DNA of 25,590 nt from JAEZKC01 sp046538945 (GCA_046538945.1 JBKHHW010000031.1:1-25590); one strand, 5' to 3'. Numbered from the stretch's first letter, positions 7,963 to 15,494 are shown. Numbers and translations: made by a program. Notes: a model not told the origin generated them from the letters alone.

Positions 7963-9129
7963 TTACCCCTTAACCAAAGAATCGACAACTGAATGATACA
8001 AATGCTTTTTCACTTCCCAATTGTTCTCCTTCATGAATTTAAGGGAGTTGCGCACCAGCCTGGACCTGAGCTGACCGTTTGTTTTCACCCGCAGGATGCA
8101 GCTGACCAGATCATCCACATCCTCTGAACGGAAGAACTGAAGCTGACTGTTGTCGAAATAATGGGTGTGCACCAGCGTGTCTGATGCAACCACGGGAACA
8201 CCCATAGCCATGAATTCAAGAATTTTGGTGCTGAACGCCTCATTCCCGAACGTTCTGCTGAGCTTTGGCTCCACTCCCATGTCCGCCTGGGCAATCACCT
8301 GCGGTAGACGCTCAATAGGCACAATTCCATTGAAAATCACTCTGTCCTCGAGTCCCAGTTCTCTGACCAGATTGAGAAAGTACTCCTCATCGGTTCCCTT
8401 GCCGTAGATCCGGAATTCCAGTTCGGGAATCTTCTTTTTGAGCCTATCCACAGCCCGGATGGCGGTTTCAAGCCCCTGGTGAATGCTGAGCGTCCCCGGA
8501 TACACCATGACAAAGCGCTTGCGGGGGAAACGCTTCTGGCATGAGGGAACAAAAATGTGTGGATCGGGATAGTTCATCACCACGGAACACTTCCGCGGTG
8601 AAACCGATCTGGTGATCAGGCGCTGATGCCAGATGTGATTGGCCACTATCACATGATCGGAGAAGGCCATCGACAGCTTCTCCATCAGAACCAGAAGCTT
8701 GAACAGAACCGAATTATGACTGGTCTTGAATTTACTCGCAAACAGCTCCGGCACTATGTCGTGTATGTCCAGAACCACCTTGGCGCCCCCAAGCTTGGGT
8801 ACCAGAGCAGCGAACACCTCGAAATCGGGAACCGAATGCACATGAACCAGATCATAACGCTTCTTCAGATGAAGTTTTGCCAGAAGCAATGCGGAACGGA
8901 ACAGAAAAAGCAGAAGTTTCATGAGATAATCCACTTTCTTCTTTTCGTCGATGCAGCGCTTCTGGATTTTGTAGACATTCACTCCTGAAACCCGGGTGAA
9001 GGCCGGACTACCATCCTGACGCAGCACTACGGCATCAACCTCATCCCCCCTGCGTCTGAGCGATTCGGCATAACGTCTGACCCTGTTGTCACCTTCGTAG
9101 AATGTATAAGCCACCATGCAAACTCTCAT
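7963..9129 (-). CDS. Family 4 glycosyltransferase (GT-B fold)
   Basis: The product has 388 residues. The N-terminal Rossmann half starts MRVCMVAYTFYEGDNRVRRY and contains YDLVHVHSVPDF (92-103) and VVLDIHDIVPELF (118-130), typical of GT4 acceptor domains. The C-terminal donor domain has VMVYPGTLSIHQGLE (207-221) and the E-x7-E signature in NEAFSTKILE (E297, E305), followed by FMAMGVPVVASDT. The ATG overlaps the stop of the upstream deacetylase gene in an ATGA arrangement. It has its own AGGAG six bases upstream, so coupled and independent starts are both possible. The product is cytosolic or peripheral at the inner membrane and should transfer one sugar to the growing lipid-linked oligosaccharide. 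The donor is not predictable. Confidence 0.92.
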   Translation of the reverse strand: MRVCMVAYTFYEGDNRVRRYAESLRRRGDEVDAVVLRQDGSPAFTRVSGVNVYKIQKRCIDEKKKVDYLMKLLLFLFRSALLLAKLHLKKRYDLVHVHSVPDFEVFAALVPKLGGAKVVLDIHDIVPELFASKFKTSHNSVLFKLLVLMEKLSMAFSDHVIVANHIWHQRLITRSVSPRKCSVVMNYPDPHIFVPSCQKRFPRKRFVMVYPGTLSIHQGLETAIRAVDRLKKKIPELEFRIYGKGTDEEYFLNLVRELGLEDRVIFNGIVPIERLPQVIAQADMGVEPKLSRTFGNEAFSTKILEFMAMGVPVVASDTLVHTHYFDNSQLQFFRSEDVDDLVSCILRVKTNGQLRSRLVRNSLKFMKENNWEVKKHLYHSVVDSLVKG

Positions 9130-10091
9130 GCGTATCTCCTCGCTGTCAAATCCCCCCCCCGCCCCCCGAATTCTGAATCGGACACCATGGTTCTTTTACA
9201 GAATCTGGCTATATCCCGGGGCAGAGCATGCCAATACTCTCCGTCGTAATTGTTTGCCACATAATTGAGAAAATGTTCGTAAATTTCGGCCCTGTACTGC
9301 TCTATACCGCACAGCTCCCCGCTGAAACACATATAATCCGGGTGAGTATTTATCAGTGCCATTCCACCCCGCTCCGCAATCCAGTCAAGCTTCCTTTTCC
9401 AGATCTCCGTGGAAGGTTCCTTCATCAGCACAAAAAGCGTGAAATCCTGAGGCAGAGTGTAGGGCATCTCCACATATGGCGCTCTTCCCCCGCCTCTTTG
9501 GACCAGAAAAGGAAAAATGGTGCCCACCGAATCGGGTTGAGGCTCGAAAGGATCGGTGTCGAAGGTGGAACAGTCATACTGCACATTCAACTCACGTATC
9601 CATTCCAGGTTGTGATGCATCGCCCCTGCACGGAACCCGCAGGCGTTCCACTCTTTGAGGTAGCGGTTTATCGCCGGAGCCCTCTGGCTGAACGTGCGGT
9701 AGTCGCTGAAGAGTTTTCCATCATGGTTGAAATCGTGCACCCCGACCTCGAAACCCTGCCTGAGCAGGAAATGGCGTAGATCCGGGGAAACCCGGTAACG
9801 TTCCGGAATCAGATTGAACGAGGAACGAAACCCCATGCCCTGCTCCATTCGAGCCACCTGATAGCACTTATCCTGCCCCGGATCTTGCTCCACATCATGA
9901 GTAAGCACCAGCGCAAACTTCCTGTTCCCCGGCCACCCGCTCCAGTTTGCCGGTGCAGCTCCAGATTGTGGATCAATAGGCCACACATGCGTAACCCCGT
10001 TCAGTTTGCGTCTGATAAGTTCCGAACGGAACATGATCTGATATCGACGGGGAATGAACGGTTTCAGATGATAATAGACTTTTCTCAACAT
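9126..10091 (-). CDS. Polysaccharide deacetylase-like protein (NodB homology, CE4-type)
   Basis: The product has 321 residues. It shows the order of NodB-domain motifs in modified form: KFALVLTHDVE (58-68, with HD at 65-66 in place of the usual DD motif), the metal-binding H-x3-H as VHDFNH (H119, H123), GFRAGAMH (152-159) for the third motif, and a late MALINTHPDY. No signal peptide is visible, unlike exported deacetylases. Cytoplasmic PuuE/DCA-like proteins in glycan operons share this style, and action on a lipid-linked sugar is plausible. The ATG at 10091 has CGGAG nine bases upstream; a TTG at 10100 lies too close to that site. Near the 3' end a G6-C-G9 run encodes FGGRGGD, 8 codons before the stop that overlaps the GT4 start. 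Function is likely, substrate unknown. Confidence 0.85.
   Translation of the reverse strand: MLRKVYYHLKPFIPRRYQIMFRSELIRRKLNGVTHVWPIDPQSGAAPANWSGWPGNRKFALVLTHDVEQDPGQDKCYQVARMEQGMGFRSSFNLIPERYRVSPDLRHFLLRQGFEVGVHDFNHDGKLFSDYRTFSQRAPAINRYLKEWNACGFRAGAMHHNLEWIRELNVQYDCSTFDTDPFEPQPDSVGTIFPFLVQRGGGRAPYVEMPYTLPQDFTLFVLMKEPSTEIWKRKLDWIAERGGMALINTHPDYMCFSGELCGIEQYRAEIYEHFLNYVANNYDGEYWHALPRDIARFCKRTMVSDSEFGGRGGDLTARRYA
9152..9167 (-). other. G9/G6 homopolymer tract at the 3' end of the deacetylase gene
   Basis: On the coding (minus) strand the sequence is G6-C-G9 (9167 down to 9152), within the codons for GGRGGD. A one-base gain, or a -1 ribosomal slip, in the G9 run would bypass the deacetylase stop. 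Reading then continues GGA TTT GAC AGC GAG GAG ATA CGC ATG without a stop straight into the GT4 reading frame. The geometry is directly visible; functional slippage is a hypothesis. Confidence 0.5.
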
Positions 10092-10172
10092 CTCCAGCAA
10101 CTCCGTTTTGGGTGTTTTCTTTCCCGGGCAAGGATCACCGGACCAGCTCCGATGACCTGCCGGTCCTTCTTT

Positions 10173-11393
10173 TTAAAAGGAATCCCTGCTGACAACAGCT
10201 TCTTTCGCCCCGCCGGCAGAAAAGAGATACTCTCCCAGAACCATGGCCACATACTCCTGCTGCTGAGCAGAAAGGCTGGGAAACATGGGCAGTGAAAGCA
10301 GATTTCTGCTCAGTCTCTCACTGACAGGAAAAGACCCCTCTTTGTAGCCGTGTATCGAATAGGCTTTCTGTAAATGAAGCGGCACCGGATAGTGAAGTCC
10401 CGTTCCGATTCCCCTGTCGTTAAGAAAACTGGCGGCATCGTCCCGGTTTTCAACCTGGATCACATACAGATGGTAAACCGAACGCGCCCAGAGGGGTTCA
10501 TAAGGAAGAGAAATTCCTTCATGCTCACCCAGAAAATGAGCGTAGCGTGCAGCACACTCCCGGCGCTTCTCGTTCCAGCGGGGCAGATGACGAAGCTTTA
10601 TCCCCAGAACTCCCGCCTGAAGAGAATCAAGCCGGCCGTTGTAGCCTTCCATGTCATGTATGTATTTGCGCACCTGTCCGTGATCCCTCAGCATGCGTAC
10701 AGTGGAATCCACCCTGTCATTGTTGGTGGTCACCGCACCAGCCTCGCCGAAAGCGCCCAAATTCTTTCCCGGGTAGAAACTGAAAGCGGCAGCGTGTCCG
10801 ATGGATCCGGCCTTGAGCCAGGTTTGGCTTTTCTGCGAGAAGTACTCCGCCCCGTGAGCCTGACAGGCATCCTCGATCACCACCAGTCTGTACTTCGCGG
10901 CGATCTCCATAATGGGATCCATGTCCGCAGTCTGCCCGTACAGATGCACCGGGATCACCGCTCTGACCGGCTTGTGGGTGATCTTGTTGAGGGTCGTGCC
11001 GCTGTCATCGATGTAACAGTGAGTCTCCAGATATTCCCTGAGCTTTTCCGGAGACAAGCTGGCAGTGCGCTCGTCGACATCCACGAAAACGGGTATGGCT
11101 CCGGCCTGGCTTATCGCCTCGGATGTGGCGATGAAGGTGTTGGGAACCGTGATTACCATGTCCCCCGCCTCGATTCCGCTGCCCAGGAGAGCGAAACGGA
11201 GCGCATCCGTACCGCTGCCCACGCCCACCGCATGCCTGCAGCCGCAGAACCTCGCGAACTCATCCTCGAATTGCTGCACCAGAGGACCTCCGATGAACTG
11301 CGCACTCTTCATACTCCCCCTGAACATCTCCATTATCTCCTCTTCCAGCTCCGAATGCATGGCCGAAAGATCCAGAAACGGTATCTTATTCAT
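10173..11393 (-). CDS. DegT/DnrJ/EryC1-family PLP-dependent sugar aminotransferase (WbpE/WlbC-like)
   Basis: The product has 406 residues, the usual family length. It contains the GSGTDAL phosphate-binding turn (59-65), IEDACQAHGAE (173-183), and the PLP-lysine motif SFYPGKNLGAFGEAG with K210. These define the fold-type I nucleotide-sugar aminotransferases, which convert a 3- or 4-keto sugar to the amino sugar using glutamate. Next to a Gfo/Idh/MocA dehydrogenase and an N-acetyltransferase, the best match is the step that aminates UDP-3-keto-GlcNAcA (WbpE/WlbC). A 3-amino-3,6-dideoxyhexose route (FdtB/QdtB-like) is an alternative. The ATG overlaps the acetyltransferase stop by 8 bp and has a near-perfect AAGGAGG upstream. 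An insertion at ~125-142 (THCYIDDSGTTLNKITHK) lies before the strand entering the PLP site. Confidence 0.92.
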   Translation of the reverse strand: MNKIPFLDLSAMHSELEEEIMEMFRGSMKSAQFIGGPLVQQFEDEFARFCGCRHAVGVGSGTDALRFALLGSGIEAGDMVITVPNTFIATSEAISQAGAIPVFVDVDERTASLSPEKLREYLETHCYIDDSGTTLNKITHKPVRAVIPVHLYGQTADMDPIMEIAAKYRLVVIEDACQAHGAEYFSQKSQTWLKAGSIGHAAAFSFYPGKNLGAFGEAGAVTTNNDRVDSTVRMLRDHGQVRKYIHDMEGYNGRLDSLQAGVLGIKLRHLPRWNEKRRECAARYAHFLGEHEGISLPYEPLWARSVYHLYVIQVENRDDAASFLNDRGIGTGLHYPVPLHLQKAYSIHGYKEGSFPVSERLSRNLLSLPMFPSLSAQQQEYVAMVLGEYLFSAGGAKEAVVSRDSF

Positions 11394-11862
11394 CGATCCT
11401 CCTTATAAATTTTGCCGGATTACCCGCAACGATAGTACCCGTATCCACACTTCTGAGCACAACGCTTCCCGCGCCCACTATAGCTCCTTCTCCAATTTCC
11501 ACGCCACACATGATAGTGGCGCCCGAACCGATAGATGCCCCTCTTCTCACCACAGTGGGAACCATCTTCCAGTCCGCCTCCGTCTGCAGCTTCCCCTTCC
11601 CGTCTGTGGAACGGGGGTAACGGTCGTTTATGAACGTGACACCATGCCCGATAAAGCATTCATCCTCGATATTCACCCCTTCGCAGATGAAGGTGTGACT
11701 CTGGACCTTGCAGTTCTTTCCGATTTGCGCGTTTTTCTGTATTTCCACAAAGGGGCCGATTCTGCTGTTGTCCCCCACGGCGCAGCCGTAAAGGTTTATG
11801 AAATCCGCCAGACGCACATCCCTTCCCAGCTTCACATCCGGGGCTACCTGCACTTGCTCCAT
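11386..11862 (-). CDS. Left-handed beta-helix sugar N-acetyltransferase (WbpD/WlbB- or WxcM-N-like)
   Basis: The product has 158 residues. Hexapeptide repeats of the [LIV]-G-x4 type run through the protein (AVGDNSRIGPFVEIQKNAQI, then ASIGSGATIMCGVEIGEGA, ending VAGNPAKFIRR). The IGHGVTFINDRYPRS segment (71-85) with H73 matches the acyl-CoA-dependent sugar N-acetyltransferases of the LbH_WxcM-N-like group. A trimeric enzyme acetylating the 3-amino group made by the adjacent aminotransferase is the logical role. Upstream in-frame TTG at 11901 exists, but the ATG at 11862 has GGAGG five bases before it and leaves a 10-bp gap after the dehydrogenase stop. The gene overlaps the aminotransferase start by 8 bp, so the three enzymes are probably translated together. 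Confidence 0.88.
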   Translation of the reverse strand: MEQVQVAPDVKLGRDVRLADFINLYGCAVGDNSRIGPFVEIQKNAQIGKNCKVQSHTFICEGVNIEDECFIGHGVTFINDRYPRSTDGKGKLQTEADWKMVPTVVRRGASIGSGATIMCGVEIGEGAIVGAGSVVLRSVDTGTIVAGNPAKFIRRIDE

Positions 11863-11872
11863 ACCACCCTCC

Positions 11873-12931
11873 TCAATCCTGCTGATCCTCGATGGCCGCA
11901 AACGGAACGGACGGCGCGGACACCAGATTGTCTATACTCACCATTTTTCCGTCATTTCTGATTGACTGGTCGCAAGCCTCGAGCATCTGCACCACCTCAA
12001 GGCCCTGATAGGCATTGTTCAGAGGAGTCATATCGCGCTCGATGCTGTCGACAAAATGCTGACACTCAAGCTTGAGAGCCTCAGTCTGCTCTACTTTGGG
12101 CGCCCACATGTCTCCCGAACGGTAGCTTACCAGCAGATCGTAAATCCCCTGAGTACTCTTGACTTCCACTCCCTTGTCGTAGATCTTTATCTTGTCGTCG
12201 GCGATGACATCGTTCCAGACAAGCATCTTCTTCTCTCCGCCTATCAGTGTGGTGCGCACCTTCACAGGAGAAAGCCAGTTCACACTGAAGTGAGCAAGCT
12301 TGTTCGTCCCGAAATGAACCGTGACATAGGCTATGTCCTCCATGCTGTTTATGTGCGACCTGCCCCAGGCACTCAGAGCCACCGGCTTTTCGTTTATCAG
12401 GTAGCGCATTATGGAGAAATCGTGAGGTGCAAGGTCCCACACCACATTGACATCGTGCTGGAACAGACCCAGGTTGACCCGAATGGAATCATAATAATAG
12501 ACATCACCCAGTTCTCCTCTTTCCATCAGTTTCTTAATGAGCCTCACCGCTCCGGTGAAGAGAAACGTGTGATCCACCATCACCTTAAGATTCTCCTTTT
12601 CGGAAATCTCGATAAGATCCAGAGCCTGCGCGCTGGTGACGGTGAACGGCTTCTCCACAAACACGTGCTTTCCGTTTTGAAGCGCCGCCTTGGCCAGGCC
12701 GTAATGAGTCGACACCGGGGTCACTATAGCCACCGCATCGATGTCCCCTGCCCCCAGAATGTCGCCACTGTCGCTGCAGAGCTTTATATCCGGATTGGAA
12801 TCGCCGATTTTCCTGAGCACCTTCTGATTCTTGTCGCATACCGCCGTTACCTTTGCCCCTTCAACCGCATTGAAATTGCGCACGATATTGGGTCCCCAGT
12901 AACCGTAGCCGATCACTCCTATACGCAGCAT
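11873..12931 (-). CDS. Gfo/Idh/MocA-family nucleotide-sugar dehydrogenase (WbpB/WlbA-like)
   Basis: The product has 352 residues. An N-terminal Rossmann fold carries GYGYWGPN (8-15). The cofactor-side motif EKPF includes K94, and the C-terminal substrate domain has WDLAPHDFSIM (165-175) with the likely catalytic H170. WlbA/WbpB enzymes oxidise C3 of UDP-GlcNAc-uronic acid with NAD, producing the keto sugar for amination. The two following genes are the matching acetyltransferase and aminotransferase, and this order supports the assignment. Family membership is certain; the exact substrate is inferred from neighbours. No UDP-GlcNAc 6-dehydrogenase (WbpA) is present in the window, so that step must be encoded elsewhere if this pathway is right. 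The ATG is preceded by GGAGG eight bases upstream. Confidence 0.88.
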   Translation of the reverse strand: MLRIGVIGYGYWGPNIVRNFNAVEGAKVTAVCDKNQKVLRKIGDSNPDIKLCSDSGDILGAGDIDAVAIVTPVSTHYGLAKAALQNGKHVFVEKPFTVTSAQALDLIEISEKENLKVMVDHTFLFTGAVRLIKKLMERGELGDVYYYDSIRVNLGLFQHDVNVVWDLAPHDFSIMRYLINEKPVALSAWGRSHINSMEDIAYVTVHFGTNKLAHFSVNWLSPVKVRTTLIGGEKKMLVWNDVIADDKIKIYDKGVEVKSTQGIYDLLVSYRSGDMWAPKVEQTEALKLECQHFVDSIERDMTPLNNAYQGLEVVQMLEACDQSIRNDGKMVSIDNLVSAPSVPFAAIEDQQD

Positions 12932-13005
12932 GTTAAGTACCTCCCTCCAGTTGTAATCAATTCCGCCATGTGCGTGATTCGGTTCATGAAAACTTCGCCC
13001 CCCCC

Positions 13006-14208
13006 TCAGTAGGCTCCCTTGGCATTCACCAAAGCCAACGGGGTTCTGAAAATCAGTTTGAGATCGAGGAGAACATTTCTGGTGCGGCCGTACATGAGAT
13101 CCATGCGCACCATGGTGTCGAAATTCGTTCTGCTTCTCCCCTCCACCTGCCAGATTCCGGTTATCCCCGGTTTAGTCTCAAGCAGCCTGAGCCTGTGCCA
13201 GATGTGGTAATCCTCTATTTCGTAGGGAATCGCCGGACGGGGCCCCACAAGAGACATATTACCCAGAAGTACATTGATAAACTGGGGAATCTCGTCCAAG
13301 CTCGTGCGGCGCAGAAAACGTCCCACTGGGGTTACCCGGGGATCATCGGTAATTTTGTAGACTTCCTCCTTTTGGGATTCTGAGTCTCCCCCCTCCTGTA
13401 TGAGCTTGCGCACATACTCCCGGTGAATGGAATCATCTCCGTCAATGCGCATCGAACGAAATTTGTACAGGATGAATTTTCTGCCGTTAAGACCGATCCG
13501 TTCCTGACGGAAAAAGACCGGACCTCTTGAATCAAGTTTTATTAGAAGGGGCACGATCAGAAATACCGGAAGAAACAGGATAAAGCATCCGATGGTCCCC
13601 AGTATGTCGACCGTCCTTTTAAGAAAAAGCGACACCCGGACAGAAAGAGAACTGTTGTCCGTCTCCGGATAGAACTTCACCATCTGCTCCAGATTCTCCT
13701 GGGCTTTCCCTGCATCTCCCAGATCCTGATCCCGGGGAAAGCAGTAAAGACTGAACGATACCCGGTTCATCCGCTCATCTCCCAGAACATCACTCACATA
13801 TCCTCTGACCTTCCCCAGCACCACGTCTCTGTTCTGCGCAGGAGTCTCGGTGAAGATGATTCCCACAGTCCTGCCCTGCTCATACCAGCCGCGCACGTCT
13901 ATGTCCCTTGTGACCTCGCTGAGCGTCTCCACCATCTTGTGAATGGCGATGCGGTCGGAAATGTGCTCTTTTGACCCCTCGAGATGCTCAAGAGCGGCCG
14001 TGAGATCCAGAAGCATCAGCACAAAAGGTTTTCCGGAACGCTCCGTGCGTTTTCTTTCGCGTACTATCATCGAACGGAAATCCTTCTGCCTGTAAAACCC
14101 GTACGTCTCCGCCATGAGCTGCTCAAGAGTGTCTTTCTCTTTTCTGAGAGCTTCAGTGCCGGCCTTATTTATGTTTCTGAAAAACCCGGGGATTTTTCCG
14201 TTTTCCAT
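13006..14208 (-). CDS. Phosphoglycosyl transferase (bacterial sugar transferase) with degenerate GGDEF-like N-terminal domain
   Basis: The product has 400 residues in two parts. Residues ~190-400 are a bacterial sugar transferase (PF02397): one membrane helix (DILGTIGCFILFLPVFLIVP, 201-220), SRGPVFFRQERIGLNG (227-242), the catalytic Asp-Glu dyad in TSLDEIPQF (D305, E306), LVGPRP and KPGITGIWQVEGRS (346-359). It should transfer the first sugar phosphate to undecaprenyl phosphate. Residues ~40-180 resemble a GGDEF domain (RERKRTERSGKPFVLMLLDL at 50-69). Where GGDEF would stand there is GWYEQGR (107-113) followed by TVGIIFTETP, so cyclase activity is not expected. The first gene of the operon, it starts at an ATG with GGAGG five bases upstream. 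A G8 run directly follows its stop. Confidence 0.9.
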   Translation of the reverse strand: MENGKIPGFFRNINKAGTEALRKEKDTLEQLMAETYGFYRQKDFRSMIVRERKRTERSGKPFVLMLLDLTAALEHLEGSKEHISDRIAIHKMVETLSEVTRDIDVRGWYEQGRTVGIIFTETPAQNRDVVLGKVRGYVSDVLGDERMNRVSFSLYCFPRDQDLGDAGKAQENLEQMVKFYPETDNSSLSVRVSLFLKRTVDILGTIGCFILFLPVFLIVPLLIKLDSRGPVFFRQERIGLNGRKFILYKFRSMRIDGDDSIHREYVRKLIQEGGDSESQKEEVYKITDDPRVTPVGRFLRRTSLDEIPQFINVLLGNMSLVGPRPAIPYEIEDYHIWHRLRLLETKPGITGIWQVEGRSRTNFDTMVRMDLMYGRTRNVLLDLKLIFRTPLALVNAKGAY

Positions 14209-14318
14209 ACAAACCTCCCCTTTTTCCCTTCTGCTGATTGAAATTTCCGCGACGGAGAATCAGTCCGGCGGCCCTTATCATGAATCAATCAAATCGTTAC
14301 TGTCTACCTTTAGATCAC

Positions 14319-14333
14319 GCAAAAGGAATACCA
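14319..14333 (-). promoter_or_regulatory. Candidate sigma-54 (-24/-12) promoter of the glycan operon
   Basis: The minus strand reads TGGTATTCCTTTTGC. This has the invariant GG and GC separated by exactly 10 bases, and fits TGGYRY-N5-TTGC. The predicted start site would be near 14307, giving a leader of about 100 nt before the ATG at 14208. No AAA+ sigma-54 activator is encoded in the window, so the call rests on the motif alone. Confidence 0.4.
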
Positions 14334-14361
14334 CCACCTTCCCGAGCTTGTAAATACTGGA

Positions 14362-14394
14362 TTTAGGCGCTTATCCGGCCCCGTTTAGCGCTTA
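14362..14394. repeat. Tandem direct repeat, candidate regulator-binding sites
   Basis: TTTAGGCGCTTA (14362-14373) and TTTAGCGCTTA (14384-14394) are direct repeats whose starts are 22 bp apart, about two helical turns. They lie ~30-60 bp upstream of the candidate -24 box of the glycan operon and ~135-165 bp upstream of the response-regulator gene. This arrangement is typical for a dimeric or tandem-binding activator. Confidence 0.45.
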
Positions 14395-14527
14395 ACAAAC
14401 GATCAGCAAACAGTATCCCGGTTTCATGTGACCGGTTAAGTCAACATGACCCAAACAGACTCTTTAATCAAGATCTACGGAAAAGCTTTCCAGACCTCCC
14501 GAGCCGATTGTATTTTACCGTTTAATT

Positions 14528-15310
14528 ATGGACACAAATCATGACCTGAACAGTGCCGAGAATCAATCCAGGCATCCGTTTCACTTCATAAACGGCAGCA
14601 TCAATCTGCTGTTTCTGGATGACCAGCCGCTCATTCTGGACCTTCTTGAAACCATATTCGAACCCATCAGGCTCTACTCACTACACAAAGCCGCAACATC
14701 AAAGGAAGCGTTGCAACTGCTCTGCTCGGACACCAGGTTCCATGGCTGCGTGATGGATCTGGGGGTGAAGGATATCGACAATGATGAGTTCATGATCCTC
14801 AAACGCTTCGGCTCCAAAACATCCTTCGTAGTCCTGACCGGTTCCCAGTTTCCCTCCAAAGGCTTCGATGCCTACCGGCTGGGCGCCAAAGCTGTGGTTG
14901 AAAAGACCGGACACCTGGAGCAGTCCGCACTTCTTAAGACTGTCAACAGATACACCCTTGAAAACATCATAAATCCCCACTTTCACGAGCAAAGTGACGA
15001 CACCACCTCGATTTCCACCAAAATCCTCTTCCAGAGCTCTCCGGACACCGTCACCCGCTGGGCACAGGAACTCGGAATCAGCGACAGACAACTGCGAAAG
15101 ATCTGGAAGAGCTGCCTGGGTTTCAGCGCAAAAACCTCTCTTTTCACCTTCAATCTTTTCCAGCAGGCTTTTCTCTTCTATGAAAACATGCTGGATCAGA
15201 ACACAGAGGAACCCTCCCCCGATTTTCTCCCCATCAGCCAGGATCAGTACAGAAGAATGGAGGAGTACTTCTATCTGCACAGAAGCTCCGTTCTGGAACA
15301 CCTTGCCTGA
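14528..15310 (+). CDS. Response regulator: receiver domain plus AraC-type HTH
   Basis: The product has 260 residues. Residues ~25-140 form a receiver domain: acidic pair D31-D32 in LLFLDDQP, phosphoacceptor D77 in CVMDLGV, T104 in VVLTGS and K126 in VVEKTG. Residues ~172-225 look like an AraC-family helix-turn-helix (DTVTRWAQELGISDRQLRKIWKS), with the second HTH less clear in FSAKTSLFTFNLFQQAFLFYE. A ~20-residue polar N-terminal extension precedes the receiver. The gene is transcribed divergently from the glycan operon and is separated from it only by the 319-bp control region, so regulation of that operon is a fair inference. No partner histidine kinase is in the window. The ATG lacks a visible Shine-Dalgarno sequence. 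Confidence 0.82.
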   Translation: MDTNHDLNSAENQSRHPFHFINGSINLLFLDDQPLILDLLETIFEPIRLYSLHKAATSKEALQLLCSDTRFHGCVMDLGVKDIDNDEFMILKRFGSKTSFVVLTGSQFPSKGFDAYRLGAKAVVEKTGHLEQSALLKTVNRYTLENIINPHFHEQSDDTTSISTKILFQSSPDTVTRWAQELGISDRQLRKIWKSCLGFSAKTSLFTFNLFQQAFLFYENMLDQNTEEPSPDFLPISQDQYRRMEEYFYLHRSSVLEHLA

Positions 15311-15418
15311 CCCTGCAAGAAGAGTTTAGAGAACACCTGAATAAAGTTAACCCAAAAGCTTGGTTCTGCCCCCAGACTGACCGCCCCGGCTCTGAAAACT
15401 GAAACTTCGGAATCACCT

Positions 15419-15436
15419 GTTCCGTCTTTCCGGAAC
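15419..15436 (+). terminator. Short hairpin downstream of the response-regulator gene (weak)
   Basis: GTTCCG (15419-15424), loop TCTTTC and CGGAAC (15431-15436) form a 6-bp perfect stem ~110 bp after the stop. A T-rich but interrupted stretch (TTCCTCTATTTTAT) follows. It may be a weak terminator or part of the next gene's control region. Confidence 0.25.
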
Positions 15437-15494
15437 GGATTCCTCTATTTTATGTACACGCACTCATCAACACCGACTTTCAGGAATCCAAACT

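Larger units (their letters stand above)
14209..14527. other. Divergent control region between glycan operon and response-regulator gene
   Basis: This 319-bp region has no gene. It holds a sigma-54-like element facing the operon (14333-14319), two direct repeats with a 22-bp period (14362-14394) and an imperfect palindrome CCGGTTTCA/TGTGACCGG (14418-14435). I see no convincing sigma-70 promoter or Shine-Dalgarno sequence for the plus-strand gene at 14528. Confidence 0.55.

Noticed and set aside
10108..10176. AAGGA…TCCTT inverted sequence between aminotransferase and deacetylase genes as an operon terminator
   Set aside because: The T-run lies on the plus-strand side, opposite to the direction of transcription, and the operon continues.
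10374..11408. Long open frame on the plus strand opposite the aminotransferase (344 codons)
   Set aside because: It is the mirror of a strongly conserved PLP enzyme; its translation has no recognisable domain and no ribosome-binding site.
12056..13012. Plus-strand open frame of 318 codons opposite the Gfo/Idh/MocA gene
   Set aside because: It is antisense to a clear dehydrogenase and has no homologous motif; an artefact of codon bias.
14441..14446. TTGACT on the minus strand as a sigma-70 -35 box for the glycan operon
   Set aside because: The nearest -10-like GATACT is about 21 bp away, too far, and the start would lie more than 200 bp from the gene.
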